Source: Geobacteraceae bacterium GWC2_53_11
GTDB lineage: Bacteria > Desulfobacterota > Desulfuromonadia > Geobacterales > Pseudopelobacteraceae
Direction of reading: 5' to 3'
NCBI GenBank assembly: GCA_001802645.1
Contig: MGZJ01000070.1
Coordinates: 1 to 49,833, forward strand
Length of the DNA stretch: 49,833 nucleotides
Part shown: one piece after another, positions 42,382 to 49,833 of the stretch
Numbering within the stretch: position 1 is the first letter of the stretch
How the letters are laid out: each line of letters begins with the position of its first letter
Made by a program: the position numbers and the translations under genes
The notes under the pieces: model-generated
What the model was told of the DNA's origin: nothing
The model's database searches: none
The model's input: only the letters and a program-made list of their open reading frames with translations

Positions 42382-43573
42382 GCGCCTGACACCCGCTACC
42401 GAACTGGAGTACCGCTGCAAAAAACTTCAGGAACATATGATTTCTGAATCACTGGATGCCGTTATTGTTGTCCAGAATGCAGATCTTTTCTATTTCACCG
42501 GCACGGTCCAGAGCGGCTGTCTGTATGTTCCCGCTTCCGGCCAGCCGCTGTACCTGGTCCGCAAGGATGCGGGCCGGGCCCGGATGGAGTCGGGGCTTAG
42601 GGAAGTGCTGCCGTTCAATTCATTGAAGGATATTCCGGGAATGCTCGTGCAGTATGGATATCCTGTGCCGCAACGGATCGGGCTGGAGCTGGATGTGCTG
42701 CCGGTTAATTTCTTTGAACGGTTCCGATCGCTCTACCCCGAGGCCAGATTCAGCGATGCTACGCCGCTGATTCGCAAGGTCAGGATGATCAAGAGCCACT
42801 ACGAAATCCATCTTATGAAAGACGCGGCGGATCAGGTTGACCTGGTGTACCGGCGCGCACGGGAAGTCATTCGTGTCGGCATGACCGATCTTGATGTTGC
42901 CGCCGAACTTGAGTACACCGCCCGCAAAGATGGCCATCAGGGTCTGATACGCATGAGAGGGTTTAATTCCGATATCTGCTATGGCCAGATTTTTTCGGGG
43001 ACGGACAGCGCCGTGCCTGCCTATCCGGACACACCGCTTGGCGGAATGGGGCTTAATCCGTCCTTTGGGCAGGGGGCCGGTTTGAAACGTATTGAAGCTC
43101 ATGAGCCGGTCATTATCGATTTCGCCGGATGTGTGGACGGCTATTTGAGTGATCAGACACGGGTGTTTTCCGTGGGAGCTCCGTCTGACCGGCTAAGAAG
43201 AGCGTATGATGACATGCTGAAGATTCAGGATTTGATGGAACGAAGTGTGGAAGTCGGCATGGGGTGGGGCGAGCTGTACGATATTTGTGTGAAAAGTGCC
43301 GTTGATATGGGCTATGCCGGCAATTTTATGGGTGCCGCCGGCTCCCAGGTTTCATTTATCGGGCATGGTCTTGGTGTGGAAATTGATGAATTTCCGTTTA
43401 TCGCCCGCGGCTTTAATACGATGCCGCTGGAAATTGGAATGGCGTTTGCTTTTGAGCCGAAAGTCGTCTTTCCCGGAGAGGGAGCCATAGGAATAGAAAA
43501 CACTTTTTATCTTAGTAATGAAGGGCTTAAGCGCCTTACTCACTCAAGCGACGAGCTTGTTATATTGAACTGA
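42380..43573 (+). CDS. M24 family metallopeptidase (Xaa-Pro aminopeptidase/prolidase type)
   Basis: 397 residues. An N-terminal creatinase-like domain (about 10-135, DAVIVVQNADLFYFTGTVQS) precedes the pita-bread catalytic domain. All five metal ligands are in place: Asp247 (VIIDFAG), Asp258 (GYLSDQTR), His329 (FIGHGLGVEIDE), Glu359 (FAFEPK) and Glu373 (GIENTF). Such enzymes cut the bond between an N-terminal residue and proline using two Mn, Co or Zn ions in the cytosol. Whether it is an aminopeptidase or a dipeptidase cannot be told. GAGGAG precedes the ATG. It is monocistronic, with gltA following behind its own promoter. Confidence 0.92.
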   Translation: MRLTPATELEYRCKKLQEHMISESLDAVIVVQNADLFYFTGTVQSGCLYVPASGQPLYLVRKDAGRARMESGLREVLPFNSLKDIPGMLVQYGYPVPQRIGLELDVLPVNFFERFRSLYPEARFSDATPLIRKVRMIKSHYEIHLMKDAADQVDLVYRRAREVIRVGMTDLDVAAELEYTARKDGHQGLIRMRGFNSDICYGQIFSGTDSAVPAYPDTPLGGMGLNPSFGQGAGLKRIEAHEPVIIDFAGCVDGYLSDQTRVFSVGAPSDRLRRAYDDMLKIQDLMERSVEVGMGWGELYDICVKSAVDMGYAGNFMGAAGSQVSFIGHGLGVEIDEFPFIARGFNTMPLEIGMAFAFEPKVVFPGEGAIGIENTFYLSNEGLKRLTHSSDELVILN

Positions 43574-43594
43574 TTTCATACCGCAAAAAAAATG

Positions 43595-43651
43595 TTGCAT
43601 TTTTCGTATACGGTCGAGTATAACAGCCGTACAAAATCGTATACAGTATGC
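43595..43651 (+). promoter_or_regulatory. gltA promoter with GTATAC-type operator repeats
   Basis: TTGCAT (43595-43600), an 18-base spacer and TATAAC (43619-43624). TCGTATAC occurs in the spacer (43604-43611) and again after the expected start point (43637-43644), 33 bases apart. Two further related half-sites, GTATAA (43618-43623) and GTATGC (43646-43651), are present. This placement suits a repressor. In G. sulfurreducens gltA is a reported target of the repressor HgtR; whether these repeats are its site is not known to me. Confidence 0.5.
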
Positions 43652-43760
43652 TAAAAAAGAGTCCCGTTTCTCCCCGTAAAACTGCTGGATCGCACAGTTA
43701 GGAAGCCTAAAAGCTTTTTATCCGGGTTTAACCCCACACCACAAAAAGGAGAGTAAAACA

Positions 43761-45086
43761 ATGGCCCTGAAAGACACGCTCAAGCTGAAAATCGAGGAAC
43801 ACCGTCCACGTACCACAAAGCTTGTTAAAGAATTTGGTCAAGTCGTTATCGACAAGGTAACTATCGATCAGTGCATCGGTGGTGCCCGTGATATCCGTTC
43901 CCTCGTAACTGATATCTCCTATCTGGATCCTCAGGAAGGCATCCGCTTCCGTGGCAAGACCATTCCCGAGACTTTTGCTGCGCTGCCAAAGGCTGCCGGT
44001 TCGACATATCCTACCGTTGAGTCCTTCTGGTACATGCTTCTTACAGGTGACGTTCCAACCGATGCTCAGGTTGCTGAAGTTGTTGCCGAGTGGAAAACAC
44101 GTCAGGTTGTTCCGCAGTACGTATTCGACGCCGTTCGCGCTCTGCCGCGTGACAGCCATCCGATGGTCATGCTGTCTGTCGCCATGCTGGCACTGCAGAA
44201 AGACTCCAAATTTGCCGGTTTCTACAACTCCGGTAAATTCAACAAAATGACCGCTTGGGAATATGTCTATGAAGATGCGTGCGACATCGTTGCCCGTATC
44301 CCGATCATTGCAGCCTTTATTTACAACCTGAAGTATCGCGGCGACAAACAGATCGCTATCGATCCTACTCTTGACATGGGCGCCAACTTTGCCCACATGA
44401 TCGGCCAGAAAGAGGAGTACAAGGACGTTGCCCGTATGTACTTCATCCTTCATTCCGATCACGAATCCGGCAACGTTTCTGCTCACACGACTCACCTGGT
44501 TCACTCTGCTCTGTCCGACCCATACTACGCATACTCCGCAGGCCTGAACGGTCTGGCCGGCCCGCTGCACGGCCTTGCCAACCAGGAAGTTCTCGACTGG
44601 ACTCTCAAGTTCCAGGAAAAATACTGCAAAGGTGTCGAGCCGACTCAGGAACTTATCAAAGCAGCTCTCTGGGATACACTCAATGCCGGTCAGGTTATTC
44701 CGGGTTACGGTCACGCCGTTCTTCGTAAGACCGATCCACGCTATACTTCACAGCGTGAGTTCTGCCTCAACACCCCGGGCCTCAAAGACTACCCGCTGTT
44801 CAAAGTTATCTCCATGATCTTCGAAGTTGCTCCGGGCGTTCTCACCGAGCACGGCAAAACCAAGAACCCATGGCCAAACGTTGATGCACAGTCCGGCGTT
44901 ATCCAGATGTACTTTGGTTTGACCGAATTTGAATTCTACACCGTTCTGTTCGGTGTAGGCCGTGCACTTGGCTGTATGGCTAACATCACTTGGGACCGTG
45001 GCCTCGGCTACGCTCTTGAGCGTCCGAAATCAGTAACTACTGCAATGCTTGAGAAATGGGCTGCTGCAGGCGGACGTGAGATGTAA
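43761..45086 (+). CDS. gltA: Citrate synthase, mitochondrial/eukaryotic type
   Basis: 441 residues; makes citrate from acetyl-CoA and oxaloacetate at the entry to the TCA cycle. The sequence is of the eukaryotic type, not the E. coli GltA type: GGARDIRSLVTDISYLDPQEGIRFRG (given in part: RSLVTDISYLDPQEGIRFRG), SFWYMLLTGDVP, HTTHLVHSALSDPYYAYSAG (given in part: SALSDPYYAYSAG). The catalytic His residues are in GPLHGLANQE and GYGHAVLRKTDPRY, and the catalytic Asp is in WPNVDAQSG, where most mitochondrial enzymes read VDAHSG. Codon use is strongly biased (few rare codons), as expected for an abundant enzyme. AAGGAGAG precedes the ATG. Geobacteraceae are known for this enzyme type. Confidence 0.97.
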   Translation: MALKDTLKLKIEEHRPRTTKLVKEFGQVVIDKVTIDQCIGGARDIRSLVTDISYLDPQEGIRFRGKTIPETFAALPKAAGSTYPTVESFWYMLLTGDVPTDAQVAEVVAEWKTRQVVPQYVFDAVRALPRDSHPMVMLSVAMLALQKDSKFAGFYNSGKFNKMTAWEYVYEDACDIVARIPIIAAFIYNLKYRGDKQIAIDPTLDMGANFAHMIGQKEEYKDVARMYFILHSDHESGNVSAHTTHLVHSALSDPYYAYSAGLNGLAGPLHGLANQEVLDWTLKFQEKYCKGVEPTQELIKAALWDTLNAGQVIPGYGHAVLRKTDPRYTSQREFCLNTPGLKDYPLFKVISMIFEVAPGVLTEHGKTKNPWPNVDAQSGVIQMYFGLTEFEFYTVLFGVGRALGCMANITWDRGLGYALERPKSVTTAMLEKWAAAGGREM

Positions 45087-45114
45087 TTATTTACCAACGT
45101 AACTGTTTGGTCTC

Positions 45115-45146
45115 AAGGGGATGCAGAAATGCATCCCCTTTTTTAT
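45115..45146 (+). terminator. Rho-independent terminator of gltA
   Basis: 11-bp perfect stem AAGGGGATGCA / TGCATCCCCTT with a GAAA loop, followed by TTTTATTTT. It lies about 30 bases after the gltA stop codon. Confidence 0.93.
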
Positions 45147-45154
45147 TTTCCTGC

Positions 45155-45182
45155 TTGCAAAAATCAATAAGTCGAGTATAAA
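45155..45182 (+). promoter_or_regulatory. Candidate promoter of the rubrerythrin-superoxide reductase unit
   Basis: TTGCAA (45155-45160), a 16-base spacer and TATAAA (45177-45182), between the gltA terminator and the rubrerythrin start. The -10 region sits in GTCGAGTATAA (45171-45181), an 11-base string identical to the one at the gltA promoter (43613-43623). Confidence 0.5.
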
Positions 45183-45225
45183 GGACCATATCAGTCGTGT
45201 TTGAAGTTGATAACAAGGGGGACTT

Positions 45226-45804
45226 ATGGCGGCATCAATCAAGGGTTCAAATACGGAGCAGAATCTGCTCAAATCATTTGCCGGTGAAAGCCAGGCACGC
45301 AATCGTTACACTTATTTTGCTTCCGCTGCAAAAAATGAGGGGTTTATACAGATTGCCGATATTTTTGAAGAGACGGCCAACCAGGAAAAAGAGCATGCCA
45401 AGCGTTTTTTCAAATTTCTTGAAGGTGGCGATCTTGAAATCACCGCCTGTTTTCCCGCCGGCAGGGTCGGCACGACGGCAGAGAATCTTCTGGCTTCCGC
45501 GAATGGAGAGCACGAGGAACATTCACAGCTGTATCCCGGTTTTGCTGCGATAGCGCTGGAAGAGGGGTTCCCTGCCATAGCTGCTGTCTGGAATGCCATT
45601 TCCGTCGCCGAAAAGCAGCATGAAAAGCGCTACCGTGACCTTCTGGCAAATATTGAAGCCGGGCGGGTTTTTACCCGTGATAGCGAGGTTGTCTGGCGCT
45701 GTCGCAACTGCGGCTATCTCCACACCGGCAAAGAGGCGCCGGAACTCTGTGTCGCCTGCCTTCATCCCAAAGCACATTTCGAATTACTCGGTGAAAACTG
45801 GTAA
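45226..45804 (+). CDS. rbr: Rubrerythrin
   Basis: 192 residues; a cytosolic diiron peroxidase that reduces hydrogen peroxide in anaerobes. The ferritin-like four-helix part (1-145) carries the diiron ligands in FAGESQARNRY (Glu21), ANQEKEHAKRF (Glu54, His57) and later Glu residues in HEEHSQLYPGFA and VAEKQHEKRY. The C-terminal rubredoxin domain has CRNCGYLHTG and ELCVACLHP, a Cys4 iron site. Length and order match classical rubrerythrin. A GGGGG ribosome site precedes the ATG. The superoxide reductase gene follows 56 bases downstream without a terminator, so together they handle superoxide and peroxide. Confidence 0.96.
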   Translation: MAASIKGSNTEQNLLKSFAGESQARNRYTYFASAAKNEGFIQIADIFEETANQEKEHAKRFFKFLEGGDLEITACFPAGRVGTTAENLLASANGEHEEHSQLYPGFAAIALEEGFPAIAAVWNAISVAEKQHEKRYRDLLANIEAGRVFTRDSEVVWRCRNCGYLHTGKEAPELCVACLHPKAHFELLGENW

Positions 45805-45860
45805 TAGCCTTCCTTCCGCTCACATGACGGGAGCACTAACTGAAAAAAGGAGAAATACAC

Positions 45861-46241
45861 ATGGCAAAACAACTTGAAGTCTACAAATGCAACCTGTGCG
45901 GTAACATCGTCGAAGTCCTTCACGCCGGTGACGGTTCGTTGTCCTGCTGCGGCGAAGATATGGTTCTTTATACTGAAAACACGGTCGATGCTGCCAAGGA
46001 AAAGCATGTACCGGTTATCGAGAAAGTTGACGGCGGTTACAAAGTAACCATCGGCAGCGTGGCTCATCCGATGGAGGAGAAGCACTACATCGAGTGGATC
46101 GAGTTGGTTGCTGACGGCAAGGCCTATCGCCAGTTCCTCAAACCGGGTGAAGTTGCCGAAGCGGTATTCAAGGTAACCGCATCATCGGTAACAGCCCGCG
46201 AGCTGTGCAATCTGCACGGATTGTGGTCTGCGCAGGGCTGA
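45861..46241 (+). CDS. dfx: Desulfoferrodoxin (superoxide reductase, 2Fe type)
   Basis: 126 residues; reduces superoxide to hydrogen peroxide without making oxygen. The N-terminal desulforedoxin domain binds centre I iron through Cys10, Cys13, Cys29 and Cys30 (KCNLCG ... LSCCGE). The active centre II ligands are His49 (EKHVP, with the catalytic Glu47-Lys48 pair), His69, His75, Cys116 and His119 (ELCNLHG). All are present. AAAAGGAG precedes the ATG. Pairing with rubrerythrin, which would remove the peroxide product, is typical of strict anaerobes. Confidence 0.96.
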   Translation: MAKQLEVYKCNLCGNIVEVLHAGDGSLSCCGEDMVLYTENTVDAAKEKHVPVIEKVDGGYKVTIGSVAHPMEEKHYIEWIELVADGKAYRQFLKPGEVAEAVFKVTASSVTARELCNLHGLWSAQG

Positions 46242-46263
46242 TTTTCCAGACATTCAGACGCTG

Positions 46264-46295
46264 CGGGGATCCGGATACGGGTCCCCGTTTTTTTT
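46264..46295 (+). terminator. Rho-independent terminator after the superoxide reductase gene
   Basis: Stem CGGGGA/TCCCCG with an inner CCG/CGG pairing and a GATA tip, followed by eight T residues (46288-46295). It closes the rubrerythrin unit before lptF. Confidence 0.88.
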
Positions 46296-46344
46296 GATTG
46301 CAGAGCGCTTTACTCTTTTCTCCCCCTCATGTATCATCCCCCCT

Positions 46345-47493
46345 GTGAAACGCATATTGTCCCTCTACATAATCCGCGAAATATCCTCGCTTTTCCTGCT
46401 TGGCATCGTCATTTTTACCTTGGTACTGCTGATGGGGCGTTTGATCACGCTGACGGACCTTGTCGTGTCCCATGGGGTGCCGCTGGGCGATGTTGGCCGG
46501 ATGATCATGTACCTCATCCCGTCTTTCCTGGTGTTCACCATTCCCATGGCCTTTCTGCTTGCGGTGTTGCTGGCGTTCGGGCGGCTTTCCGCCGATAACG
46601 AGATCGTGGTTATCAAGGCAAGCGGCGTAAGTGTCATCCAGATGATGCCCCCGGTCATTGTCTGTGCGTTTATGGCTGTGCTCCTTGCGCTGGGTGCAAG
46701 TACCATCGGGGTTCCCTGGGGCAACAGCGCCTTCAAGGAACTGAGCTTTCAGGTGCTGAAGAACAATATTACCGCTACAATCCGCGAAAAAACATTTTGG
46801 GATGATATTCCGGGCGTGGTTATGTATACCGACCACTACGATGAGTCTGAGCAGGCGTTGAAAGGCGTTATAATCCATGATGGCCGCAATGCGGATCGCC
46901 CCATGACCGTCTTTGCCCGCAACGGAGTTGTGTCAAGTGTTGCCGGCAGCCAGGCCCTGCTCCTGTCGTTATACGATGGTTCCATACATATGGCGGGTGC
47001 GGGAGATATTTACCGTCTGGTTCATTTCGGAGAATATAGTATGACCGTCGGCGAAAAGGGGAAGGGCAGCACAATTTCGCGCAATGAAACGGATATGTGG
47101 CTGTCCGAGCTGCACAGCCAGATAGAAAGCGCTGCGACATCACCAAAGGATCGCTTGAAAATGATGGCTGAGTATCACAGCCGTTTCACCTTTCCTTTCT
47201 CATCCCTGGTTTTTGCCATACTGGCGGTTCCTCTCGGGATTCAAAATCGGCGTTCGGGGAAATCTGGCGGTTTTACGGTCAGTATTGCCATTATTCTTGC
47301 CTATTATGTCCTGATGTCGGTTGTCCGGACGCTTGCCGAGAAAGGATCTGTCCCTCCTGCCGTTGCCCTGTGGGTTCCGGACCTGGTGTTTTTCTGTTTG
47401 GGGTGTTTCCTGCTACGGAGAGCATCGCTGGAGAAGAGTATTCCAACCTTCGATTATAAGGCCGCTCTCAATTATTTCAGGAAGGCGGCCTGA
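46345..47493 (+). CDS. lptF: LPS export permease LptF
   Basis: 382 residues from the GTG in GTGAAACGCATATTG. The open frame runs back to 46294, but that would begin inside the terminator. The ribosome site at the chosen GTG is weak, so the start is tentative. The N-terminal YIIREISSLFLLGIVIFTLV pattern is the conserved start of YjgP/YjgQ permeases. Six membrane helices are expected, three on each side of a periplasmic jellyroll-like domain (about 115-270). LptF and LptG with the LptB ATPase extract lipopolysaccharide from the inner membrane for transport by LptC, A and DE. lptG overlaps its stop (TGATG). Confidence 0.9.
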   Translation: MKRILSLYIIREISSLFLLGIVIFTLVLLMGRLITLTDLVVSHGVPLGDVGRMIMYLIPSFLVFTIPMAFLLAVLLAFGRLSADNEIVVIKASGVSVIQMMPPVIVCAFMAVLLALGASTIGVPWGNSAFKELSFQVLKNNITATIREKTFWDDIPGVVMYTDHYDESEQALKGVIIHDGRNADRPMTVFARNGVVSSVAGSQALLLSLYDGSIHMAGAGDIYRLVHFGEYSMTVGEKGKGSTISRNETDMWLSELHSQIESAATSPKDRLKMMAEYHSRFTFPFSSLVFAILAVPLGIQNRRSGKSGGFTVSIAIILAYYVLMSVVRTLAEKGSVPPAVALWVPDLVFFCLGCFLLRRASLEKSIPTFDYKAALNYFRKAA

Positions 47494-48575
47494 TGGGCAT
47501 CCTTGACCGCTACATAGGCCGCACCTGGCTACGGCTGCTCATGCTCTGTCTGAGCGGTTTCGTCTCCATCTACCTGGTCATCGACCTGATAGAAAAGATT
47601 CCCCGTTTCCTGCGTTACGGCGGGGAGGCCGGGGACATCGCCCAGTACTTCGTCTGGAAGCTTCCGGAAATGATCAGCCGCACGGCCACCTTTTCGATCC
47701 TGATGGCGACCCTGTTGACCCTCGGGATGCTGTCGCGCGACAGCGAGATCATTGCCATGCGCAGCTGCGGCGTCAGCCTGCTGAGGATCTCATTGCCGAT
47801 GCTGTTCCTCGGCTTAGTGGCAAGCCTTCTCCTGCTGTTCAACTCCGAATTCGTGCTGCCGCACAGTTATGCACGCACTGAAATGATTGATCGGGTCAAG
47901 ATCAAGAAGAAAGGGGAGCGCATTACCTTCAAGCGGAACAATATCTGGTTCCGCTCGAATGACATGATCATGCAGGCCCGGTTGTTCGAACCGAAAACTA
48001 AAACGCTGAGCGGGATTGTTGTGTGGGGCATTGATGCCGAGATGAATCCGGTCAGCAGGATAGATGCAACTTCAGCTACCTACAACGACGGCCGTTGGCT
48101 GCTGAACGGCGCGACAAAACGCGATTTCCAGACGCCTGCCGGATATGCGCCGCAGCGGCTGGAATCGGAGACGCTTGATCTCAACCTCAAGGTGTCTGAT
48201 CTTCAGGTTCTTGATGTGGATGCCGATAACATGAGCATCCGCACGCTGAAGGAGTATGCGGACAATCTGATGCGCGGCGGGTATCAGGCGTACCGTTATC
48301 TGACCCTGATGCATACCAAGATTGCCACACCCTTTGCCGCCGTGATCATGGTACTGCTCGGCATCCCCTTTGCGCTGCGCAACACAACTCGCTCCGGCGG
48401 CATTGCCATGGGGATCGGCGCCAGCATCGGCATCGGCTTTGCCTATTTTGTCGTTAACGCCGTATTGCTTTCATACGGACGAAGCGGTGTCATGCCTCCC
48501 GTCATTGCAGCGTGGGGTGCCAATGTGCTTTTCATGATGAGCGGAATCTGGCTGGCAATGTCGGTGAAAAAGTAG
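47493..48575 (+). CDS. lptG: LPS export permease LptG
   Basis: 360 residues. It has the family start MGILDRYIGRTWLRLLMLCL, three N-terminal helices, a periplasmic domain (about 130-260, KKKGERITFKRNNIWFRSND, given in part: GERITFKRNNIWFRSND) and three C-terminal helices including KIATPFAAVIMVLLGIPFALR. It forms the transmembrane dimer with LptF. The ATG overlaps the lptF stop by one base. LptB and the remaining Lpt genes are not in the window. The next gene starts 36 bases downstream. Confidence 0.92.
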   Translation: MGILDRYIGRTWLRLLMLCLSGFVSIYLVIDLIEKIPRFLRYGGEAGDIAQYFVWKLPEMISRTATFSILMATLLTLGMLSRDSEIIAMRSCGVSLLRISLPMLFLGLVASLLLLFNSEFVLPHSYARTEMIDRVKIKKKGERITFKRNNIWFRSNDMIMQARLFEPKTKTLSGIVVWGIDAEMNPVSRIDATSATYNDGRWLLNGATKRDFQTPAGYAPQRLESETLDLNLKVSDLQVLDVDADNMSIRTLKEYADNLMRGGYQAYRYLTLMHTKIATPFAAVIMVLLGIPFALRNTTRSGGIAMGIGASIGIGFAYFVVNAVLLSYGRSGVMPPVIAAWGANVLFMMSGIWLAMSVKK

Positions 48576-48611
48576 GATAATGCCATTACTTTTATGATAG
48601 GAAGTATCCCG

Positions 48612-49535
48612 ATGCTCCGAATATCATTACGAACTCTTGTTATTGCGTTCTGTCTCTGTCTGGCCGGTGCCGCAAGCGCCGCCGAACGTCCGAAGCGTGA
48701 TAAGGTTGCGCCCATACCGGTTCCTGCCCCTGCGGTAACGCCGGTGACAATCCTGAGCATCATTCCTGCCCAGGCGGAGCAGGGGGCACGGGTGCAGCTG
48801 TCAGGCTCCGGCTTCGGGGAAAGCGCAACGGTCTTTTTGGGGAGCAACGAGATTCCTGCCCGGCTCAGTTCCGCCAAACAGGCTGAATTCAATATCCCGC
48901 CGCAGCTGGAACCGGGATTGTACGCCCTGTACCTGAAGCGTTCCGACGGCACCGCGGGCAGATCCTACAACTTCCTCGTTCTCCCGGTACGGCCCGTTCT
49001 GAACAGCCTGCAGCCTGCCCAGATCAGCTCATGTGCCACCGGCAGGGATCGTGAAGTCATTGCCTATGGCGCAAATTTCGGTAGCTCTTCGATGCTGTTC
49101 TTTGATGGTGCCGCGCTTGCCAGTTCCGTGCTTTCGCCTGAATCGATCTCGTTCAACGTGCCGAATGTTGCAGGGGGGCTGCATCATGTGCTGGTAAGAA
49201 ATGCTCCGGAAAACGGTTCCGTGGCACTGAATCTGGCGGTGGAAACCAAGCCGGAAATCAGCCAGGTCTCGATCGGGGACGAGCATGTCAATTATTACGA
49301 ACTGGTTATTACCGGCAAGAACTTTACTCAGAATTCTTCGGTGTATGTGGACGGTGTACAGCTTGGCGGACGTGGCGGGCAGGATATGACCGAGCGGGAA
49401 AAGCTGATCTACATTGACTGCACCAAACTGATTTACCAACGGCACCCCTATTCTCCGGTCAGCAAGGATTTTCGCCTTCAAGTGGTGAATCAGGGCGGCG
49501 AGGGGAGTCAGGTTGTAACGATGTCGGCTCCATAA
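48612..49535 (+). CDS. Periplasmic protein with three IPT/TIG domains
   Basis: 307 residues from the ATG at 48612, which has AGGAAG upstream; an in-frame ATG at 48594 is less likely. A signal peptide ends in GAASAAE, then comes a short Pro/Val linker. Three Ig-like IPT/TIG modules follow: about 48-125 (SIIPAQAEQGARVQLSGSGF), 130-213 (LQPAQISSCATGRD, IAYGANFGSSSMLFFDG) and 218-305 (ISQVSIGDEHVNYYELVITG, KNFTQNSSVYVDG). Each has the G-x-x-F turn of the fold. There is no catalytic domain and no sorting signal. TIG modules usually mediate binding. Function is unknown; it sits downstream of lptFG in the same direction. Confidence 0.8.
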   Translation: MLRISLRTLVIAFCLCLAGAASAAERPKRDKVAPIPVPAPAVTPVTILSIIPAQAEQGARVQLSGSGFGESATVFLGSNEIPARLSSAKQAEFNIPPQLEPGLYALYLKRSDGTAGRSYNFLVLPVRPVLNSLQPAQISSCATGRDREVIAYGANFGSSSMLFFDGAALASSVLSPESISFNVPNVAGGLHHVLVRNAPENGSVALNLAVETKPEISQVSIGDEHVNYYELVITGKNFTQNSSVYVDGVQLGGRGGQDMTEREKLIYIDCTKLIYQRHPYSPVSKDFRLQVVNQGGEGSQVVTMSAP

Positions 49536-49569
49536 GTTTAAATTATAAGATTAAAAGGATATGTATAAC

Positions 49570-49833
49570 ATGTTGGCAAGAAACAGGTTTTATTCGCTGT
49601 ATGTTCTCTGGATCATCATCATTATTTTTTCCGTACTAACCAGAACCATCCTGCTGGTCAAGTCGCTTCCGCAGCTCGATCTCTCGCTGACGCTGTTCCT
49701 GAAAATATACGCAGTCGGGTTTTTCTTCGACTGCGTGACCTTCACCTATTTCGCCATACCGTTCGTCCTGGCACTCGTGGTTCTCCCGGACAGGGTCTTC
49801 AACAGCTCGTTCTTCAGGATCTGCAGCTATACC
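49570..49833 (+). CDS. Integral membrane protein, possibly LTA-synthase/sulfatase family (3' truncated by window edge)
   Basis: Only the first 88 residues are inside the window. The ATG at 49570 is preferred to the one at 49561 because AAAAGG lies at the right distance. The visible part has a Tyr/Arg start (MLARNRFYSLYVLW), one membrane helix (about 9-27) and a second hydrophobic region (about 45-72) with VGFFFDCVTFTYFAIPFVLA (given in full at 20 residues), then LPDRVF. That start resembles proteobacterial phosphoglycerol-transferase/LTA-synthase-like sulfatases, which have several helices ahead of a periplasmic catalytic domain. The catalytic part is not seen, so the call is tentative. Confidence 0.5.
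   Translation, partial: MLARNRFYSLYVLWIIIIIFSVLTRTILLVKSLPQLDLSLTLFLKIYAVGFFFDCVTFTYFAIPFVLALVVLPDRVFNSSFFRICSYT

Noticed and set aside
43728-44714. 328-codon open frame on the minus strand across gltA
   Set aside because: It is the mirror of the strongly codon-biased gltA gene, has no recognisable motifs or ribosome site, and gltA is certain.

Overview
The window looks like chromosomal DNA of a metal-reducing deltaproteobacterium of the Geobacter type (Geobacterales/Desulfuromonadales). The evidence is four multiheme c-type cytochromes, a citrate synthase of the mitochondrial type (a known trait of Geobacteraceae), an atypical type II secretion (T2SS) cluster resembling the Geobacter oxp locus, anaerobe-style oxygen defence (rubrerythrin plus superoxide reductase) and many two-component and chemotaxis proteins. 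The species cannot be named from sequence alone. I see no tRNA, rRNA, CRISPR array, insertion sequence or prophage.

Layout. 1-4.2 kb: the 3' end of a chemoreceptor gene, outer-membrane phospholipase A, a 12-heme cytochrome and, on the minus strand, a DUF294 nucleotidyltransferase-like protein. 4.4-8.4 kb: an orphan CHASE4/PAS histidine kinase and an acyl-CoA synthetase. 8.6-11.3 kb: a selenium cluster, selD-yedF-selU. 17.2-11.4 kb (minus strand): a closely spaced six-gene unit made of a YjfM/YgiB-like lipoprotein, a YjfC/YgiC-like ATP-grasp enzyme, a DUF350 membrane protein, a double-Cache histidine kinase, an NtrC-type regulator and a methyltransferase. 17.4-19.7 kb: type II NADH dehydrogenase and an AmmeMemoRadiSam-type radical SAM enzyme. 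19.8-24.3 kb: a GT2 glycosyltransferase, a small membrane protein, an NHL beta-propeller lipoprotein and three multiheme cytochromes, two of which carry a CX3CH motif as well as normal CXXCH sites.

24.35-40.76 kb is the centrepiece: 16 genes on the plus strand, mostly overlapping or nearly abutting. It starts with an atypical T2SS (GspF, GspE, PilM/N/O-like, GspC-like, a secretin with a C-terminal cohesin-like domain, three pseudopilin-like proteins). It runs with a 4-base gap into ftsE-ftsX and a degenerate-LytM EnvC-like activator, then a CtpA protease, a secreted protein with a cohesin-like N-terminus and a single dockerin-like EF loop near its C-terminus, and a YibQ-type divergent polysaccharide deacetylase. 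The layout suggests that secretion and peptidoglycan remodelling are expressed together, and possibly that a cohesin-dockerin-like contact exists at the secretin. Both are inferences.

40.75-49.8 kb: a ParA-like ATPase with a CCHC zinc-finger-like extension (minus strand), an M24 peptidase, gltA behind a promoter with GTATAC repeats, rubrerythrin and superoxide reductase, lptF-lptG, a triple IPT/TIG-domain protein and the start of an integral membrane protein that may be an LTA-synthase/sulfatase family member.
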